DNA of 64,000 nt from Dendrobium chrysotoxum (GCA_019925795.1 CM034313.1:23052932-23116931); one strand, 5' to 3'. Shown: positions 1 to 12,830, counted from the first letter of the stretch. Notes: a model not told the origin generated them from the letters alone. Numbers and translations are program-made.

Positions 1-960
1 TTGCTTTTTAGGTAACTTTCTCCCTTTTGCATTCCTGATTTTTGGCTTTAGTCATGAATGTTCTCACTAGACATTTGCAAGAGGATGTACATTGGTGTAT
101 GTTTTTTGTTGATGATATTCTTCTTGTTGATAAAACTAGAGAGGGAGTTGAAGGTAAACTTGTACTATGTAGGCCAACCTTAGAGTCTAAAAGCTTTCGT
201 TTGTGTAAATCTAAAACTGAATATATGGAGTGTAATTTTAGTAATAATAAATCAAGTGTGGGGTTTGTAACTTTGGGCAATCAAAGTCATTAATAAGAGC
301 ACATATTTTAGATGTCTTGGGTCTATTGTTCAGAGTAATGAAATAGATGTGGATATTATTAGTAGAATTCAAGTTGGATGGTTGAAGTGGAGGAATGCAT
401 TGGGCTTGTTATGTGATAGAAAAGTCCCTCTCAAACTTAATGGAAAATTCGATAAGATGGTAGTGAAACCTGCATTTCTTTTAAGTGTAGAATGTTGGTC
501 ATTAATAAGAGTACACATTTTAGATATCCAAGTAGGATGGTTGAAGTGGAGGAATGCATCGGGCTTATTTTGTGATAGAAAAGTACCCCTCAAACTTAAA
601 AAATTATTCTGTCCGGATAGCGGTACCGATCGGTACCGAGTGGTACTGCTGTCGGTACCGAGTGGTACCGCGCTCGGTACCGAGCTCAGTACCGAGCGCC
701 AATGATGTGGCACTTTTTTATTGGTCTCTGGACACGTTCGGTGTCCGGACACAATAATCTCTCCTCAAACTTAAGGGAAAATTTTATAAGATGGTGGTGA
801 GACCTGCAATGCTTTATGGTGCTGAATGTTGGCCAATAAAAGAGTAGCATAATTCTCAGTTAAGCGTTGCAGAAATGAGGATGCTCAGGTGGATGAGTGG
901 TTGTACCCTTAGAGATAGGATATGAAATGATTCAAAAAGTTCTTGCATACATATTTTGGT
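1..960 (+). pseudogene. RTE-type LINE reverse transcriptase relict (C-terminal half)
   Basis: Remnant of a plant non-LTR retrotransposon of the RTE type, whose reverse transcriptase copies its own RNA at a nicked target. The readable pieces, in order, are a palm segment with FVDDILLVDKTREGVEGK (normally FADDI), KTEYMECNFS, IQVGWLKWRNA, DRKVPLKLNGKFDKMVVKP and finally LSVAEMRMLRWMSG near 860-900. Stops and frameshifts break it throughout. The stretch around 285-440 (VGWLKWRNA to VPLKL) recurs at about 498-599, so the relict carries an imperfect internal duplication. A short TIR element interrupts the second copy at 600-762. The 5' part lies outside the window. RTE assignment is from remembered motif similarity. 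The 3' ends found at 40110-40290 and 44960-45175 appear to belong to the same group. Confidence 0.75.
600..762. mobile_element. Short TIR element (MITE-like) inserted in the RTE relict
   Basis: A 163-bp insertion splits the LINE relict. It is bounded by identical 12-bp direct repeats CCTCAAACTTAA at 588-599 and 763-774. Imperfect 15-bp terminal inverted repeats lie at 603-617 (ATTATTCTGTCCGGA) and 744-758, with 14 of 15 bases matching. The interior contains five copies of the palindrome GGTACC, mostly as CGGTACCGA. There is no coding capacity. The direct-repeat size would suit a Mutator-like origin, but the family was not recognised. Confidence 0.7.
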
Positions 961-1070
961 CAAACCCTCGAGCTCGCTTGTTGTTCTTGGAACTTTATCA
1001 TATGTTTTCTCTAAATCAATAAATATCAAATGTAGATCATCCTTATTCTCTCTATATTTCACCATCAAAC
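955..1070 (-). pseudogene. Inverted RTE reverse transcriptase fragment
   Basis: On the minus strand this reads KYRENKDDLHLIFIDLEKTYD followed by KVPR, the conserved 'DLEKAYDKVPR' palm segment of plant RTE-like reverse transcriptases. That segment normally lies upstream of the pieces found on the + strand at 1-900. Its inverted position shows a rearrangement of this LINE, or a second insertion in the opposite direction. It is too short to say which. Confidence 0.65.
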
Positions 1071-1259
1071 CTAGATAGGACTACCTTGCTAGTGCACGGG
1101 AGGACATGTCGGAGCTATATATTTGCATCTAACAGTGTCTGATACAAAGTCATTTGGAAGTATTTGTCCTTCATATCTTTTTATCAATGGTAGTAAATAT
1201 TTTGGCAAGTAATCGTAACTTATATCCTTATTGTCAATATTATATGTAGGCTATATATT

Positions 1260-4215
1260 ATAGATATCAGAACTCAAAGAAGTTGGATGTATAATCGATT
1301 GGCGCAAGGACGAAAGACATTAACTGATGAGTTCATTAGAGGGGTGAATATTTTTATTCAGACAGCTTCTCAACTACCCAGCTTCATCTCAGATATAAGT
1401 TTCGTTGCCCATATTCTAAAGATAAAAATCAAGTGCACCTTAGCTCAGATAATGTAACTGTTGATCTATATCGTCGAGGTTTCATGCCAGAATATTGGTA
1501 TTGGACTTCTCATGGTGAGTATGAACCACATTTGGATTCTCGATGTTGCCCATCGACAAGTGCTACTAGAGATGAGGAAGAGCATATCATACATAATCTT
1601 GAGGACTTAATTCATGATGCAAGTAGAGCACAATTTGAACAATATACAGAAGAGTCACCTAATAAAGAAGAACAAAATTTTTATGATTTATTGCATGCTT
1701 CCCAACAACCAATATGGAAAGGTTGCACCACTCACTCAGAGTTATCCGTTGCTCTTAAGATGTTAAGTATCAAGGCAGAATATAATGTCACCCGTGATTA
1801 TTTTAATCAATTTATTGGACTTCTCAAAGAAACCAATCCAGCAGATAACATAATTCCCATAGATTTATATCAGACTAAGAAGTTGGTTTCCAAGCTTGGT
1901 TTGACATATAAAAAGATAGATTATTATGTCAACGGTTGCATGTTATTATACAAAGATTTCCAACCAGATATTGCATGCCATCATTGCAACGCACTGAGAT
2001 TTAAATCAAAATCTATCATGAAAATAAAGCTGAAAGATGTAGCAGCCAGCAGGTTATTTTACTTACCCATAATTCCTAAACTGCAACGATTATATGCATT
2101 AATGAGATCTGCTGAACATATGAGATGGCATAAAGAACATATCTCACAGGAAGGGTTTATTATACATCCATCAGAAGCAGATGCTTAGAAATATTTTGAT
2201 CGTGTATATCCCACATTCGCCTCAGAATCAAGAAATATAAGATTAGGTTTATGCGCAGATGGTTTCACTCCATTTAGTCAGTCTGCTTCACCTTACTCAT
2301 GTTGGCCCGTCATACTCACACCATATAATCTTCCACCAGAGTTGTGCATGACTACTCCTTATATGTTTCTGACGATTATCATTTCAGGGCTACATAATCC
2401 AAAAGCAAATATTGATATTTTCTTACAACCGTTAATTGATGATTTAAATCTATTATGGGAAGAGGGAATAAGTACATATGACATCTCCACTAAACAGAAC
2501 TTCATTATGAGGGCAGCATTACTTTGGACAATTGGTAATTTTCCCGCATACGGTATGCTCTCAGGTTGGAACACTTCTGGAAAATTAGCTTGTCCACTTT
2601 GCATGGAACATACAAAATCATTCACTTTAAAGCACGGAGGGAAGAACACTTAGTTTGACTGTCATCACATGTTCTTACCTAAAGATCATCTTTTCAGGTG
2701 AAATAAGGATAGTTTTGTCAAGAATAAAATTGTTATGTTGCTGCCTCCTCCTAGATTAACTAGTGAAGAAATATTTGAAAGAGTCAGATCCAGCCCCACA
2801 ATAGTGGAATCTCCATCATTAGCTGATTACAAATTGTCAGGATATGGTGTCAACCACAATTAGATTAAGAAAAGTATTTTTTGGTCATTACCATATTGGA
2901 GGACAAACTTGATCAGACATAACTTAGATGTGATGCATATAAAAAAAAATATCTTTGATAATATATTCAATACAGTCATGGATATCAAAGATAAATCCAA
3001 AGACAACATAAAAGTAAGGATGGACTTAAAGGAGATTTGTAGGAGAAAAGTATTATAATTGAGGGATGATGGAAGTGGAAAATATTTCAAACCAAAAGCT
3101 CCATTCACTTTGACTTTAGAGCAGAGGTGTGCTATTTGTGAATGGGTGAAGAGTTTATGGGTACCTGGTGGATATTCTTCAAATCTAAGCAGATGTGTTG
3201 ACATTAGAACTGGGAGATTATTTGGTATGAAGAGTCATGACTGTCATATCTTCATGCAATGTCTGTTGCCAACTGCCTTTAGTTATCTACCGGATCAAAT
3301 TTTGAAGCCCTTGATCGAGCTGAGTATCTTCTTCAAAAATTTATGCTCTTCAAAATTAAATACAGAGCACCCGATTCTTATGGAGCAGCATATCCCTTTT
3401 ATTCTGCGTAAACTTGAGAAGATATTTCCTCCAGCTTTCTTTGACTCTATGGAGCATCTGCCCATACATTTACCATATGAAGCTAGAGTCGGTGGATGTA
3501 TCCTTTTGAGAGATGCTTAAATAAACTTGAGAAGACTGCTAAGAATAAAGCGCATCCTGAAGGCTCAATATGCGAAGCATATTTAATGTACGAGACAACT
3601 CAGTTCTGCTTGTATTACTTTGAAATAACGTCACAATCAAGTCAGAGCACTGCACCTAAAAAGTGGGTCAATCCTCAAATTTATCTGTATTCAACGGCAG
3701 TGGTGAACCCTTAGGCGCTAGTACCATGCGCTATTTGACTAATAAAGAGATGCGAGTTGCCACTTTATATGTCTTGCTTAACTGTGATGAAGTTGAGTCA
3801 TATCTCGAGTAAGTATGAATAAGCTTGCTCATAAATTTGTTACTCATACTTTCATTAAATCTAAACCTTAATATTTACAGGAGTTTCATTGATGGATTGA
3901 ATACAACAGAATAAGTAGAAGTCCAAAAGATAGTGGAAACAAATTTTCCTATTTGGTTTAAAAATACGGTACATATTTCGACAATTCATTTCAATTAATA
4001 CATCTTTATTTAGTTATTAAGCATACTAATGACATACTTTATCTAATAACTAGGTCCGCACTGAAGGTAGTAATTTGGAATATCATGGACTACTTGATCT
4101 AGCTTGGGGAACAAATAGAGCGGTAAAGTGTTATCAAAATTTCTTAGTGGGTTCTAGCAAACCACCTAACTTATTAAGGTACAGTTTTGTTAAGGGGATG
4201 TTATATAATCTCTAG
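1260..4215 (+). pseudogene. CACTA (En/Spm) TNP2-type transposase pseudogene
   Basis: Degenerate transposase of a CACTA DNA transposon. Readable blocks in order: an N-terminal segment with YWYWTSHGE (1433-2188); the core block at 2342-2653 with NIDIFLQPLIDDLNLLWEEG, FIMRAALLWTIGNFPAYGML and CPLC, highly characteristic of the tnp2 family; then GYGVNHN, LPYWRTNLIRHNLDVMHIKKN (2830-2950); and a C-terminal domain (3059-3714) with CRYPFER-like WMYPFERCLNKLEK and GSICEAYL. At least two intron-like gaps with GT..AG ends follow at about 3810-3880 and 3970-4053. Stops and frameshifts separate the blocks, so the gene is dead. No CACTA-type terminal inverted repeats were found near either end, so the element borders are not defined. 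Confidence 0.88.
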
Positions 4216-4239
4216 GATACATCTATTTTTAAGTTTTTT

Positions 4240-5380
4240 TATAAATTGCTTCATACTCAATTTCATGCATTTAAGAGTAAATTAGCATGCATTGCATTAG
4301 AAATGAATAAAAAAGAATTAAAATTTTAATTACATTTTAATTTCAAGCATCAATCACCCAACATAAGTCAAGGGGCCACTTAGGATATGCTCTAGATGTC
4401 GACCCCAATTCCTCAAAACTTAAATAATAAGATCCCTATCAATCTTTCTTTAAAGATCAGATTCATGGATTTTAAGCGCCTAGGTGGTTAGCTGGCTTCC
4501 CAATCCAGGCCGGGGTAAGTCTAGGTTTACACTGCTACATTAGCTAGGTTCAAGCCACTACGGTTTATTGCCCAATTTAGATTTAGGATCCAGGGCAAAC
4601 TCAAAAACCTAAGTCCCCAACTTCAGGAATTTAATCCTATTATTTTAATAAAACGATAACTTAAATTGAAGTTTCTCCTCAAATCAAAGTGTAAAGCTGA
4701 ACACATAGAGTAGACCAGGATATTTTTGAATTGTATCAAAATCCTAAAATGCCTCCTACTTTTCTTCCTTTGACCTCCAACAATAACTGTTTAAATTCAA
4801 CCTAATCCTAGTTGAAAATTCAATCCTCACTCCTTTGATATCACTCCTTCAAAAATTCTAAAATAAAATTTTTATCATTATTTTAATCGAATGTTTTCAT
4901 AGAAAACTTAGGTTTCTTATAAATTAATTAACTATGAGGGCATGTACTCGTAGGAAATTTAAGGAACTCATATTAATTTTTTTAGAACTCAATGAATTTT
5001 TTTTGGAAAAATCAAAATCAACGATGATCATTATCATCATATTCAAATGATTGATAGTAAACGATACCTTCTTTTATCGAGAAGATACCTTATTATCATG
5101 ACTTTGATTATGAAATTAATGACTCTTTATCTAGATTATTATAGTTAAATACTCGATTGGGTATCATTTTGACCCTTTGGGGTCATATAGTTCTTCTCTG
5201 AATTTGACTACGATAATCAGAATGAACTCCTAAGGGAATGATATGTTCGCCTCCTGAGGTGATATATTATTCATAATGACGTGTTAAATTTCAAAAGTAA
5301 AATTTTAGAAATCAAAATTTTTCCAATGAAATTTAATTACAACTTTCTTTGCCTTTTCTAAAGAAAAGCAAAGTTCTTTT
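4240..5380. other. No gene seen
   Basis: AT-rich sequence with scattered stops in all frames and no recognised element. It is probably old repeat material between the CACTA relict and the LTR relict that follows. Confidence 0.5.
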
Positions 5381-5384
5381 TCAA

Positions 5385-6540
5385 AAATCAACAAACACTA
5401 GGCAAAGAGAACCTTATAAAATCTCTTCCACCAACCCGGTCAGGTAGAGTGCTAAAATTCTTTTTCACCCACCTAGTGAAGGTACAAAACCTGAATCTTT
5501 TTTCACCCTCTTGGTGAAGGCAGAGAGCCTTGAAGATCTTCATCCTTGAAGTTCTTCTTCCCAGAACCACCCAAGAAAATAAGCAAGACACTCTGAGGAA
5601 TGAAGGCAGAAGCTTTCTTAGAGAAACCGTGTGAAATTCCCTCACACTACTTCTCCCTCACACATAACCTCTCCTTCTCCTTCTCCAAGATCTCCAAGAT
5701 CTCTCACAACTCTCTCTTAGGATACTCAACGGTCAAAAGACCACTCAAAAGTCTATTAAGAAAGCTAATTAAGTACAAAGGGGTCCTAAAAACCCTAAAT
5801 TTTAAATTTTGTTGCAACTAATTGTACGGTACAATCATGTATCATATAGTACAACTAGTTTACTTCAGCTTATCGGTGATGTATGAACAACTACATCCTA
5901 TATGATTTGTTCAAATACTTAAATTGGTCATCTAGTATGATAACATGATTCATCCAGGCCGATTAGTTCAATCAAATTAGATTTCATCCCATACAATCTC
6001 TAATGATTAATTATCATTCCAAAAAGCAATCGGGTCATACTGTATAATTAGTTCAAACATATAGTATAATTTAATTATATTAATTAATACATATTTGATT
6101 CCCTAATTATATGATTAGATTATGCAAGATTTAAGATCATCGTATAGTACGATTCACATTGTATAATATAATTAATTTAATAATATGATTTCAAAATATT
6201 ACCAAATTTATAATTTACAATAGAAATCTTGATTTCAATTGATCATCCTATATGAATGGGATCATATAGCATGATTAGTCCTAAATATAATAATTACACT
6301 TATTAGCCATTTTGATCATATTCAGAATAACTGATCGTATAGTACGATCGTGATCGTACTGTATGAATAGTTCAAAAAAAATTTAATTTAACTTTTCTTA
6401 CTCCCTTGTGTGTGTACGGTCGCTAAGTTTGCATACACCTTTCATATTACAAGACTCAAGAAATATAAAATTAAAGAAATTGAATATACAAACTCTTTCA
6501 ACATATCATATTCTAGCCAATTTTGACTTATAGATCCCGG
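5385..6540 (-). repeat. Diverged LTR relict related to the SIRE-like Copia LTRs
   Basis: The order of sequence blocks copies that of the Copia LTRs at 12401-13970 and 22050-23811. First come tandem blocks of TTTTTCACCCNCNTGGTGA at about 5450-5530. Then comes a stretch rich in short GTAC and CGTAC motifs at 5820-6360. Finally there is the block CTCCCTTGTGTGTGTACGG at about 6400, followed by GACTCAAGAAA. No matching partner LTR or coding region is attached, and identity is low, so this is an old solo or fragmentary LTR. Confidence 0.55.
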
Positions 6541-6681
6541 ATTGAATTACCAAACATATCATATCAGTTGGGTTGTCTCCCATAAGCGTTATGTTATAAG
6601 TCTTCAGCTAGACTATACATTATAACACATCATCATTATAAAAATAAAATAATATGCTACCCAATAAAAGTAGCCTCCAAA

Positions 6682-6703
6682 CTCTCTCTCTCTCTCTCTC
6701 TCT
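6682..6703. repeat. (CT)n microsatellite
   Basis: About eleven uninterrupted CT dinucleotides at the edge of the retroelement fragment that follows. Confidence 0.95.
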
Positions 6704-6839
6704 GTCAAGAAAAAGAACAATAACACCTAACTCTCTGAATAATGGTCTTCCTCCTCCTCCCCACCATCATCATCATTATGTCATTTCTCTCGAGGCTATC
6801 ACACAAAGGGATTATAAGTAGGTGCAGAGGAGAACTCAA

Positions 6840-7960
6840 GCTATTCATGATGTTCCCTGAAAGGGCTACTCTTAAACATGCCAATAAGTGCATCATTAAA
6901 GTCTGAGGTGTATCTATTATACCGTTTATGTTGGTCCATGCTATGAGTCATCCTTATTTTCACCTCAAATTGCCAATCCCTAGTTTTCTCACAAAAGTGA
7001 GTCACCTGTTCCATTTTTCCCCTCAAACTAACCACCTATTCTCCTAATATTTTAGAAGTTCTAGCACTTTTACTACTGTTACTGTTTCCTGGTCTACCAG
7101 ATAATCTAGGCTCACTAAAATCATCTTCCTCCTCATCCTTTCCAGCTTTCTTAAAACTCAAAATCTTTCATTTTGTGAGAGCTTGAATAGGGAATAATTT
7201 TTGTTCATTCTATTCCCCCTAACAATTGCTACTATACATAAAGCATATATAGGAGAAGGGTTCCCTAACCCAACAAATATGGTACCCCTAATAATGTACA
7301 CAAGCGATAAAAATATAGTTTTCCAACATCAATAGAATACCCTATTTGAATTGAATAATTCAAAAGGGCACGAGCATGAGTGGCTTTACTAATATTATGA
7401 CTAAGTAATAATTGGGCAGAAATGAAATAATGCCAGACTTTGAAAATTTGGGTCATATAAGAGGCAGCTAAATTATTTATTCTATTATCTTTCTTTTTCC
7501 AATAAGCTCCACTATTAGGTCAACACAAGACATTCAAGATGCCATCAGGATTTATAGGTACATTAATGAAGGCATTGCACTCATCAAATTCAAAATCCCT
7601 AAGTCTGTACACCTTGTTAATGGCTTTTGAATCAAAAGGGACCAACTTACCCCAAACATAATATCTATTATCCACTACCTCTTTTCCATTTGTAAAAAAT
7701 TCACAAACAACATTAATAATAGTAGCAAATGGTTCTTCACAGAATCTTTCCTAGACTTTACTTGCTATGATTTCATAATGGGTTGAGTAGGATTTTTAAA
7801 CCTAAATTTGGAATCATTTGTTTGTTTACAACTGAATCAATAAATCTAGATTCAACATCAATAGAGATAAATCTGCTCCTATCAAAATATGAAGAAGCTC
7901 TATATATATATATACACAAACACACACACACACACACACACAATAATATTTAGATTATAA
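6840..7960 (-). pseudogene. Retroelement protein with PF20167-like domain, broken
   Basis: On the minus strand, downstream of a primer binding site and LTR, several frames encode pieces of the 'putative plant transposon protein' type. Near 7860 the sequence reads RFISIDVESRFIDSVVNKQM, matching the usual start of that domain. At 7265-7456 it reads VWHYFISAQLLLSHNISKA followed by GYSIDVGKLYF, matching the core W..FI..LL...H..SE....Y.INVGK pattern. Frameshifts and stops lie between them. The position directly after the PBS is where gag would sit, so this may be the gag-equivalent of a non-autonomous Gypsy-like element. No pol follows before the (CT)n repeat. The domain assignment is from memory. 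Confidence 0.55.
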
Positions 7961-8124
7961 CTTTAATTATTATCATAAAATAGAATGCAAAACTAGTCAA
8001 AATAGTAACTAATGCAATAATGAATATTAAATCACAAACAACACATAAAACAAAGGATATTAGTAAGTTTAATTATGCAATTAATTTAACAATATAGTTA
8101 AAATTTAAAAAAAGTAAAATACTT

Positions 8125-8140
8125 CTCGGCAACGGTGCCA
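8125..8140 (-). promoter_or_regulatory. Primer binding site
   Basis: On the minus strand TGGCACCGTTGCCGAG lies a few bases downstream of the LTR end. It resembles the TGGCGCCGTTGCCGGGG primer binding site of plant Tat/Athila-type Gypsy elements. It fixes the LTR border at 8147 and the minus orientation. Confidence 0.7.
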
Positions 8141-8146
8141 AAAACT

Positions 8147-9697
8147 TGATGGGGGCTGTGGAGTGTAATTTTGAATTATAAAAATATTTGAGGCTTTATC
8201 TCCCGTAAATAATGCTTAGGTTATATTTGATATTTATAAAATAACAAACCCTACTCATTATACGCAAGTGTACATGCTAAATCAAATAATAAAGTGATAG
8301 AGTAGAATATCAAACCCATGAGAAAGTATACTTTTTAGCAATCAAATACTACAGTTTACTCTAATTACAAAATTATTCTATTGAAATAAAATTATTGGTT
8401 GTGAATATTCAATCACTAAATATAAATTACAAAATAATAAATATAATATTTAAATAAAGTGTTTTAGAATGATGAATATAATTTACATATTTTTTCTAAT
8501 AAAATTCTTATTTTTAATGTAATTCAGAGCATATGCATCCCTAAATAACTATCGAGCTTGTAGGGGTGAAAAAGATAGTAGTTAGCTTCCTATAGTTATA
8601 TCATCTTCTTAAGAACCTAGCATATTTTACATCCTATGTCTAGTTATGCAAACATACTATTTCAATATTTTTGATTGTTCTTGTATTCATCCGTCGAGGC
8701 TATACATCACATTAGGTTTTAACTACACATATGATCGACCACTATGTATACTAAATAAAGAACAGGATAATATTAAAATTATCATTTCACTTTTAGAGCA
8801 TAAGAATCTTCATTAGTACTTAATATATTTTTTACATTATCAATCTAAAACTAGAGAATTATCCATATATGGAAGAAAAGATAAGCAAACTCATTTTCAT
8901 TGAAATCATAGAATAATAAAAATACGAATTTGTATCACCATGAAGGATCAATCTGTCTCTTTTACACTTCTTCTTCCTTAATATATGGAGTTGTTCTAAT
9001 AAACACTCACTAAACACTCTAATGATTATATCTAGTACTTCCCTAGTGTCTCTTAGATTTGACTCTAAGAGAAATCTAAAGTACTCTGAAAAGTATTACA
9101 ATTATACAAGTGACTGAACTCTCTTATAAAAATAACATAATGACTATTTATATGAAAATATAAATTAAGCAACTTGCTCTGCATCACTTGAAAAATTGGG
9201 CGCCGTAGTGCCTATAAAATGAACTAACAGTGCAGTGTTGATATTTTTTCTCCACCGTGAATCCTCTTGATGTGGATTAATTACTTAATGAACAGTAGCA
9301 ATGTTTCACTAACAGATCATATCCTTTAGAAGTTACAACTACTATGCCACAACATTGCTAACTTCTGAATACTACGGTGCCCGAGTGGCAATTTTGGCTC
9401 TAACGCGTGATAGGTTATGATGTTGTGGTGCTTAAAGATAGTAAACGTGATGCTATAAAGTTGACCATTTTGAAGCCGTAATGCTATCCAATAGAGAAGT
9501 TCGAGCTTCCATGTCAATGTTGTAACACTCCGGTGGTGCCCTTCATGGCGTTGCGGTGTTGATTTGCATGACACCAAAATACTGGATGATACATAGAATT
9601 TTGTATCTTTTTTGTATTTTTTCTGCACAACACAACTAAATAATACATTTTTACTGAAAATATAACATATAAAATAATACATTATTTATACTTATCA
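8147..9697 (-). repeat. LTR of the PF20167-bearing retroelement
   Basis: A 1551-bp segment that starts with TG and ends with CA on the + strand, with a PBS immediately outside the 8147 end. A second, diverged copy of the same LTR exists in the opposite orientation at 12200-12400 plus 23812-24560. They share ACACTTGCGTA, the CAAGCTCG block and the GCATATGCTC block. The partner LTR of this element is not present in the window, so the element is truncated near 6700. Confidence 0.6.
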
Positions 9698-9807
9698 ACT
9701 ATGATAGATGGTTATGTTGTAATCATGGGCCAAATGTATTTTGTTGAATGTATTGAAGAACCATGATTACATTATATAATTATTTTAGATGTAAATAATT
9801 CTCATAC

Positions 9808-9808
<1 letters not shown>

Positions 9809-9866
<58 letters not shown>
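9809..9866. repeat. (TA)n microsatellite
   Basis: A run of about 29 uninterrupted TA units between the LTR at 8147-9697 and the older Copia pol relict. It could form a cruciform and is probably variable in length. Confidence 0.95.
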
Positions 9867-9869
<3 letters not shown>

Positions 9870-9949
9870 TCTATTTTATTACTATACACTGATGATTTAC
9901 TGATGTTATATTATTAATTGGGTTGATAAAAAGAAATTTAGTGAAAATA

Positions 9950-12199
9950 ATGCCCAACTTAATCTTAAGTGCAATGCATCTTCATAGCTTAGTGGTTCAA
10001 TGAAAATATATACCCATTAATTTTTTGTGTATATAAATTAGATGATAACATCTCCCTCCATCACATAGTCTCTAATGAAATGGAGTCTCACATCAATATG
10101 TTTAGTACAGGAGTGTTAAACTAAAATCTTAGTTATACATATTGCACTTATATTATCACACATGATGGGGATGGTATTCACTTGTAATACAAAATTAATA
10201 AGGTGTTGCTTCATCTAAAGGACTTGGGCAACATAGCTTCCTGTAGTTATATACTCCATTTCTATAGTGGATAAGGCTACTAAATTTTTCTTTCTACTTG
10301 ACTAAGAAATTATGTATTGCCCTATGAGTTGGTAGGTTCCTAAAGTTCTCTTTCTATCCACCTTACATCCTATAAAATTTGAATAAAAGTATCCTACTTA
10401 TTCAAATGCTAAACTATTCCTAGGATACCAGATACCTAAATTTTGAGTGCCTATGAGATATCTTAGGATTCTCTTAACTGTGATTATGTGGCATTCCTTA
10501 GGGTCAACATGTAACTTAGCATATAAGCAAACATTAAACATAATCTCTGTCCTACTTGTATTCAAATAGAGTAACAAGCCTATTATTTCTTTGAGCTTCT
10601 TTTGATTAATGGGCTTTCCATCCTGATCCCTATCTAATAGGTGGTTAGGCTCATATGTGTGTTTATTCTTTTACAATCTTTCATATCAATTTTCCTTAAG
10701 ATTTCCTTTATATATTTTATTTGGCATAGGAAGGTCTCAACTTCTCTTTGCTTGAAATTAAATCTAAGAAAATACATCAACTCAAGTGTTATACCCATTA
10801 TAGACTCACTACTCATTAAGCATGTGAATTTGCTACATATATTATCATCGGTGGATCTAAAGAGAACATCATCCACATAAATTTGCATAATTAATATATC
10901 ATTTTCAATTCTCTTTATGAAAAATGTGGCATCTATTATGCCCTTAATAAAAGATTTTCTTATGAGAAAGGTTCTAAGCATATTATACCATCCTTTAGGT
11001 GTTTATTACAATTTGTACAGTGCATTTTGAGTTTATACAAAGTCTAACAAAATTGAACTCTCAAATTCAGGGGCTTTTTCTACATAAACATCTTCTATGA
11101 TTACTCTTTTTAAAAAGAGACTCTTCACATCCATCTGGTATTGTTTAAATTCTTTAAAATAAGAAAATTCTAATAGTACCCTAATGGCCTCTAATCTATC
11201 CATTGGAGTAAAGGTTCCCTCAATGTCTATCCCCTCTATTTGATTACAGTCCTTTACAATAAACCTAGACTTATTTATTATAACTAATCAAGAGTCATTT
11301 AATTTATTTTTAAATACCCACTTTGTCCCAATAACACTTTAATTAGTAGGTCTAGCCACTAATTCTCATATATTATTTCTTACAAATTGATATAGTTCTT
11401 CCTGCATTGCTACTAACTAAAATTTATCCTTCAATGCTTTATTTACACTAGTGGGTTTTGCAATTGAAATAAAAGTAGTGCAACTAACATCTTTCCTAAG
11501 TCCATGTCTAGTCCAAACTCCTATGAATGGATCACTTATAATTAGTTCTCTATGATGACTAGAGGCTCATCTCCACTTTCTATGCAAGGATTTCTCGGTC
11601 TCCTCTCTATTTTCTAATCCTATATTCTTAATTCCAATGGTGATGTCACCCTCTTCTTCCTCTCCTTTAAGTGGAGTATCCATATAGGTCTCATCAAATA
11701 CTACATGATTTGACTCTACTATTACCATCATTCTTTTGTTGAAGACCCTATATGCTTTTCCTGCTACTAAATATCCCAAAGATACGATTTCATTAGACTT
11801 TGCATCAAACTTTCCTAGATTATATTTTTCATTATATAGTACATAACATTTGCATCCAAAAACATGTACCCTTCAAAAGCTCATAGAGGTTTTATTCAAT
11901 TAAGATCTAATATTCACCCTATTTAAGAAAATAACATGTAGTGTTTACTGCCTCAGCCCAATAGTATTTGGGTAGTCTATACTCGTTAAAAACATAGCTT
12001 TAGCTATCTTAATCAAAGTCCTAATTTTTCTCTCTACTATGCCATTTTACTGTGGTGTTTTAGGTGTAGAAAAGAATTTCTCTATCCCAACCTCTTGACA
12101 AAAAGATTTAAATATGTCATTTTCAAAATCTCCTCTATAATCACTTTGGATGGTGGAAATAATGCATCCTAATTTTCTTTGATAGCAATAATCCCAAAT
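9950..12199 (-). pseudogene. Older Copia element, pol relict (integrase, RT, RNase H)
   Basis: Minus-strand Ty1/Copia pol, read from high to low coordinates. The integrase part (about 12195-11800) has QSDYRGDFEND and NGIVERKIRTL. The linker at 11779-11567 reads YLVAGKAYRVFNKR and VVFDETYMD. The RT at 11450-10634 includes the active-site box QIYVDDVLF. The RNase H, to about 10030, has TKHIDVRLHFIRDYV. Stops and frameshifts occur throughout. The relict ends abruptly at about 12199, and its gag resumes at 24568-25210 on the far side of two later insertions. About 1.9 kb of sequence between integrase and gag, judged from the younger Copia, is missing. Its own LTRs were not identified. Confidence 0.85.
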
Positions 12200-12400
12200 C
12201 ACCTACAGTACCGCGGTGAGGACATTATCAGTGCTGTGATGCCTATTATTCGAATGTTGTGGCACCTATGTTAGTTGTGTACTAAGTATAAATAGTTTTT
12301 TTTTCAAAATTTTGTGGGCTGGCTATCTATTTTGTGAACAAAATAGTGAGAAAGTGGGAGTTAGGTGTGAAGAGTGGTCGTGCTTAAAGAAGATCGATCC
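12200..12400 (+). repeat. LTR insertion, 5' part (U3 with TATA box)
   Basis: Upstream part of an LTR related to 8147-9697 but in the + orientation. It contains a TATA box TATAAATAG at 12287-12295. It is cut at 12400 by the SIRE-like Copia and continues at 23812. It lies inside the older Copia. The left border is not precise. Confidence 0.6.
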
Positions 12401-12609
12401 TGAAAGTCCGAATAGGTTATTAGACCTATTGCTTACATCCTTAGGCTAACAAAGAGGGGGTGAATTGGTCCTTTTAAAAATTTCTCTTGGAATTTTAGAA
12501 ATTTCTTGTTTTAAAAACTAATGCAAATCGTACAAGTGACGGCAGAGAACTGACGTCCTTTTTCCCCCACAGCAAGGAAGAGAAGCCTTTACAAACTCTC
12601 TTTAACTAA

Positions 12610-12830
12610 CTCGGTGCGGCAGAGAACTGACGTCCTTTTTCACTCTCCAAGTGACGGCAGAGAACCGACATCCTTTTTCACTCTCCAAGTGACGACAGAG
12701 AACCGAATGTCCTTTTTCACCCTCCTGGTCATGGTAGAGAACCAAGCATCATTTTTCACCCTCCTGGTGACTACAGAAAACCAAGCATCCTTTTTCACCC
12801 GCCTGGTGATGGCAGAGAACCAGATCTTCT
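12610..12830. repeat. 39-bp tandem repeats inside the LTR
   Basis: Successive units share GGCAGAGAACCGACGTCC and TTTTTCACTCTCCAAGTGA or TTTTTCACCCTCCTGGTGA. The same array is in the partner LTR at about 22460-22680, and a degenerate version is at 5450-5530. It lies where transcribed leader sequence may be expected. Confidence 0.8.

Noticed and set aside
8..293. Overlapping open frames on both strands at the window start
   Set aside because: Only the + frame makes sense, as a piece of the RTE reverse transcriptase; the minus frame is its shadow.
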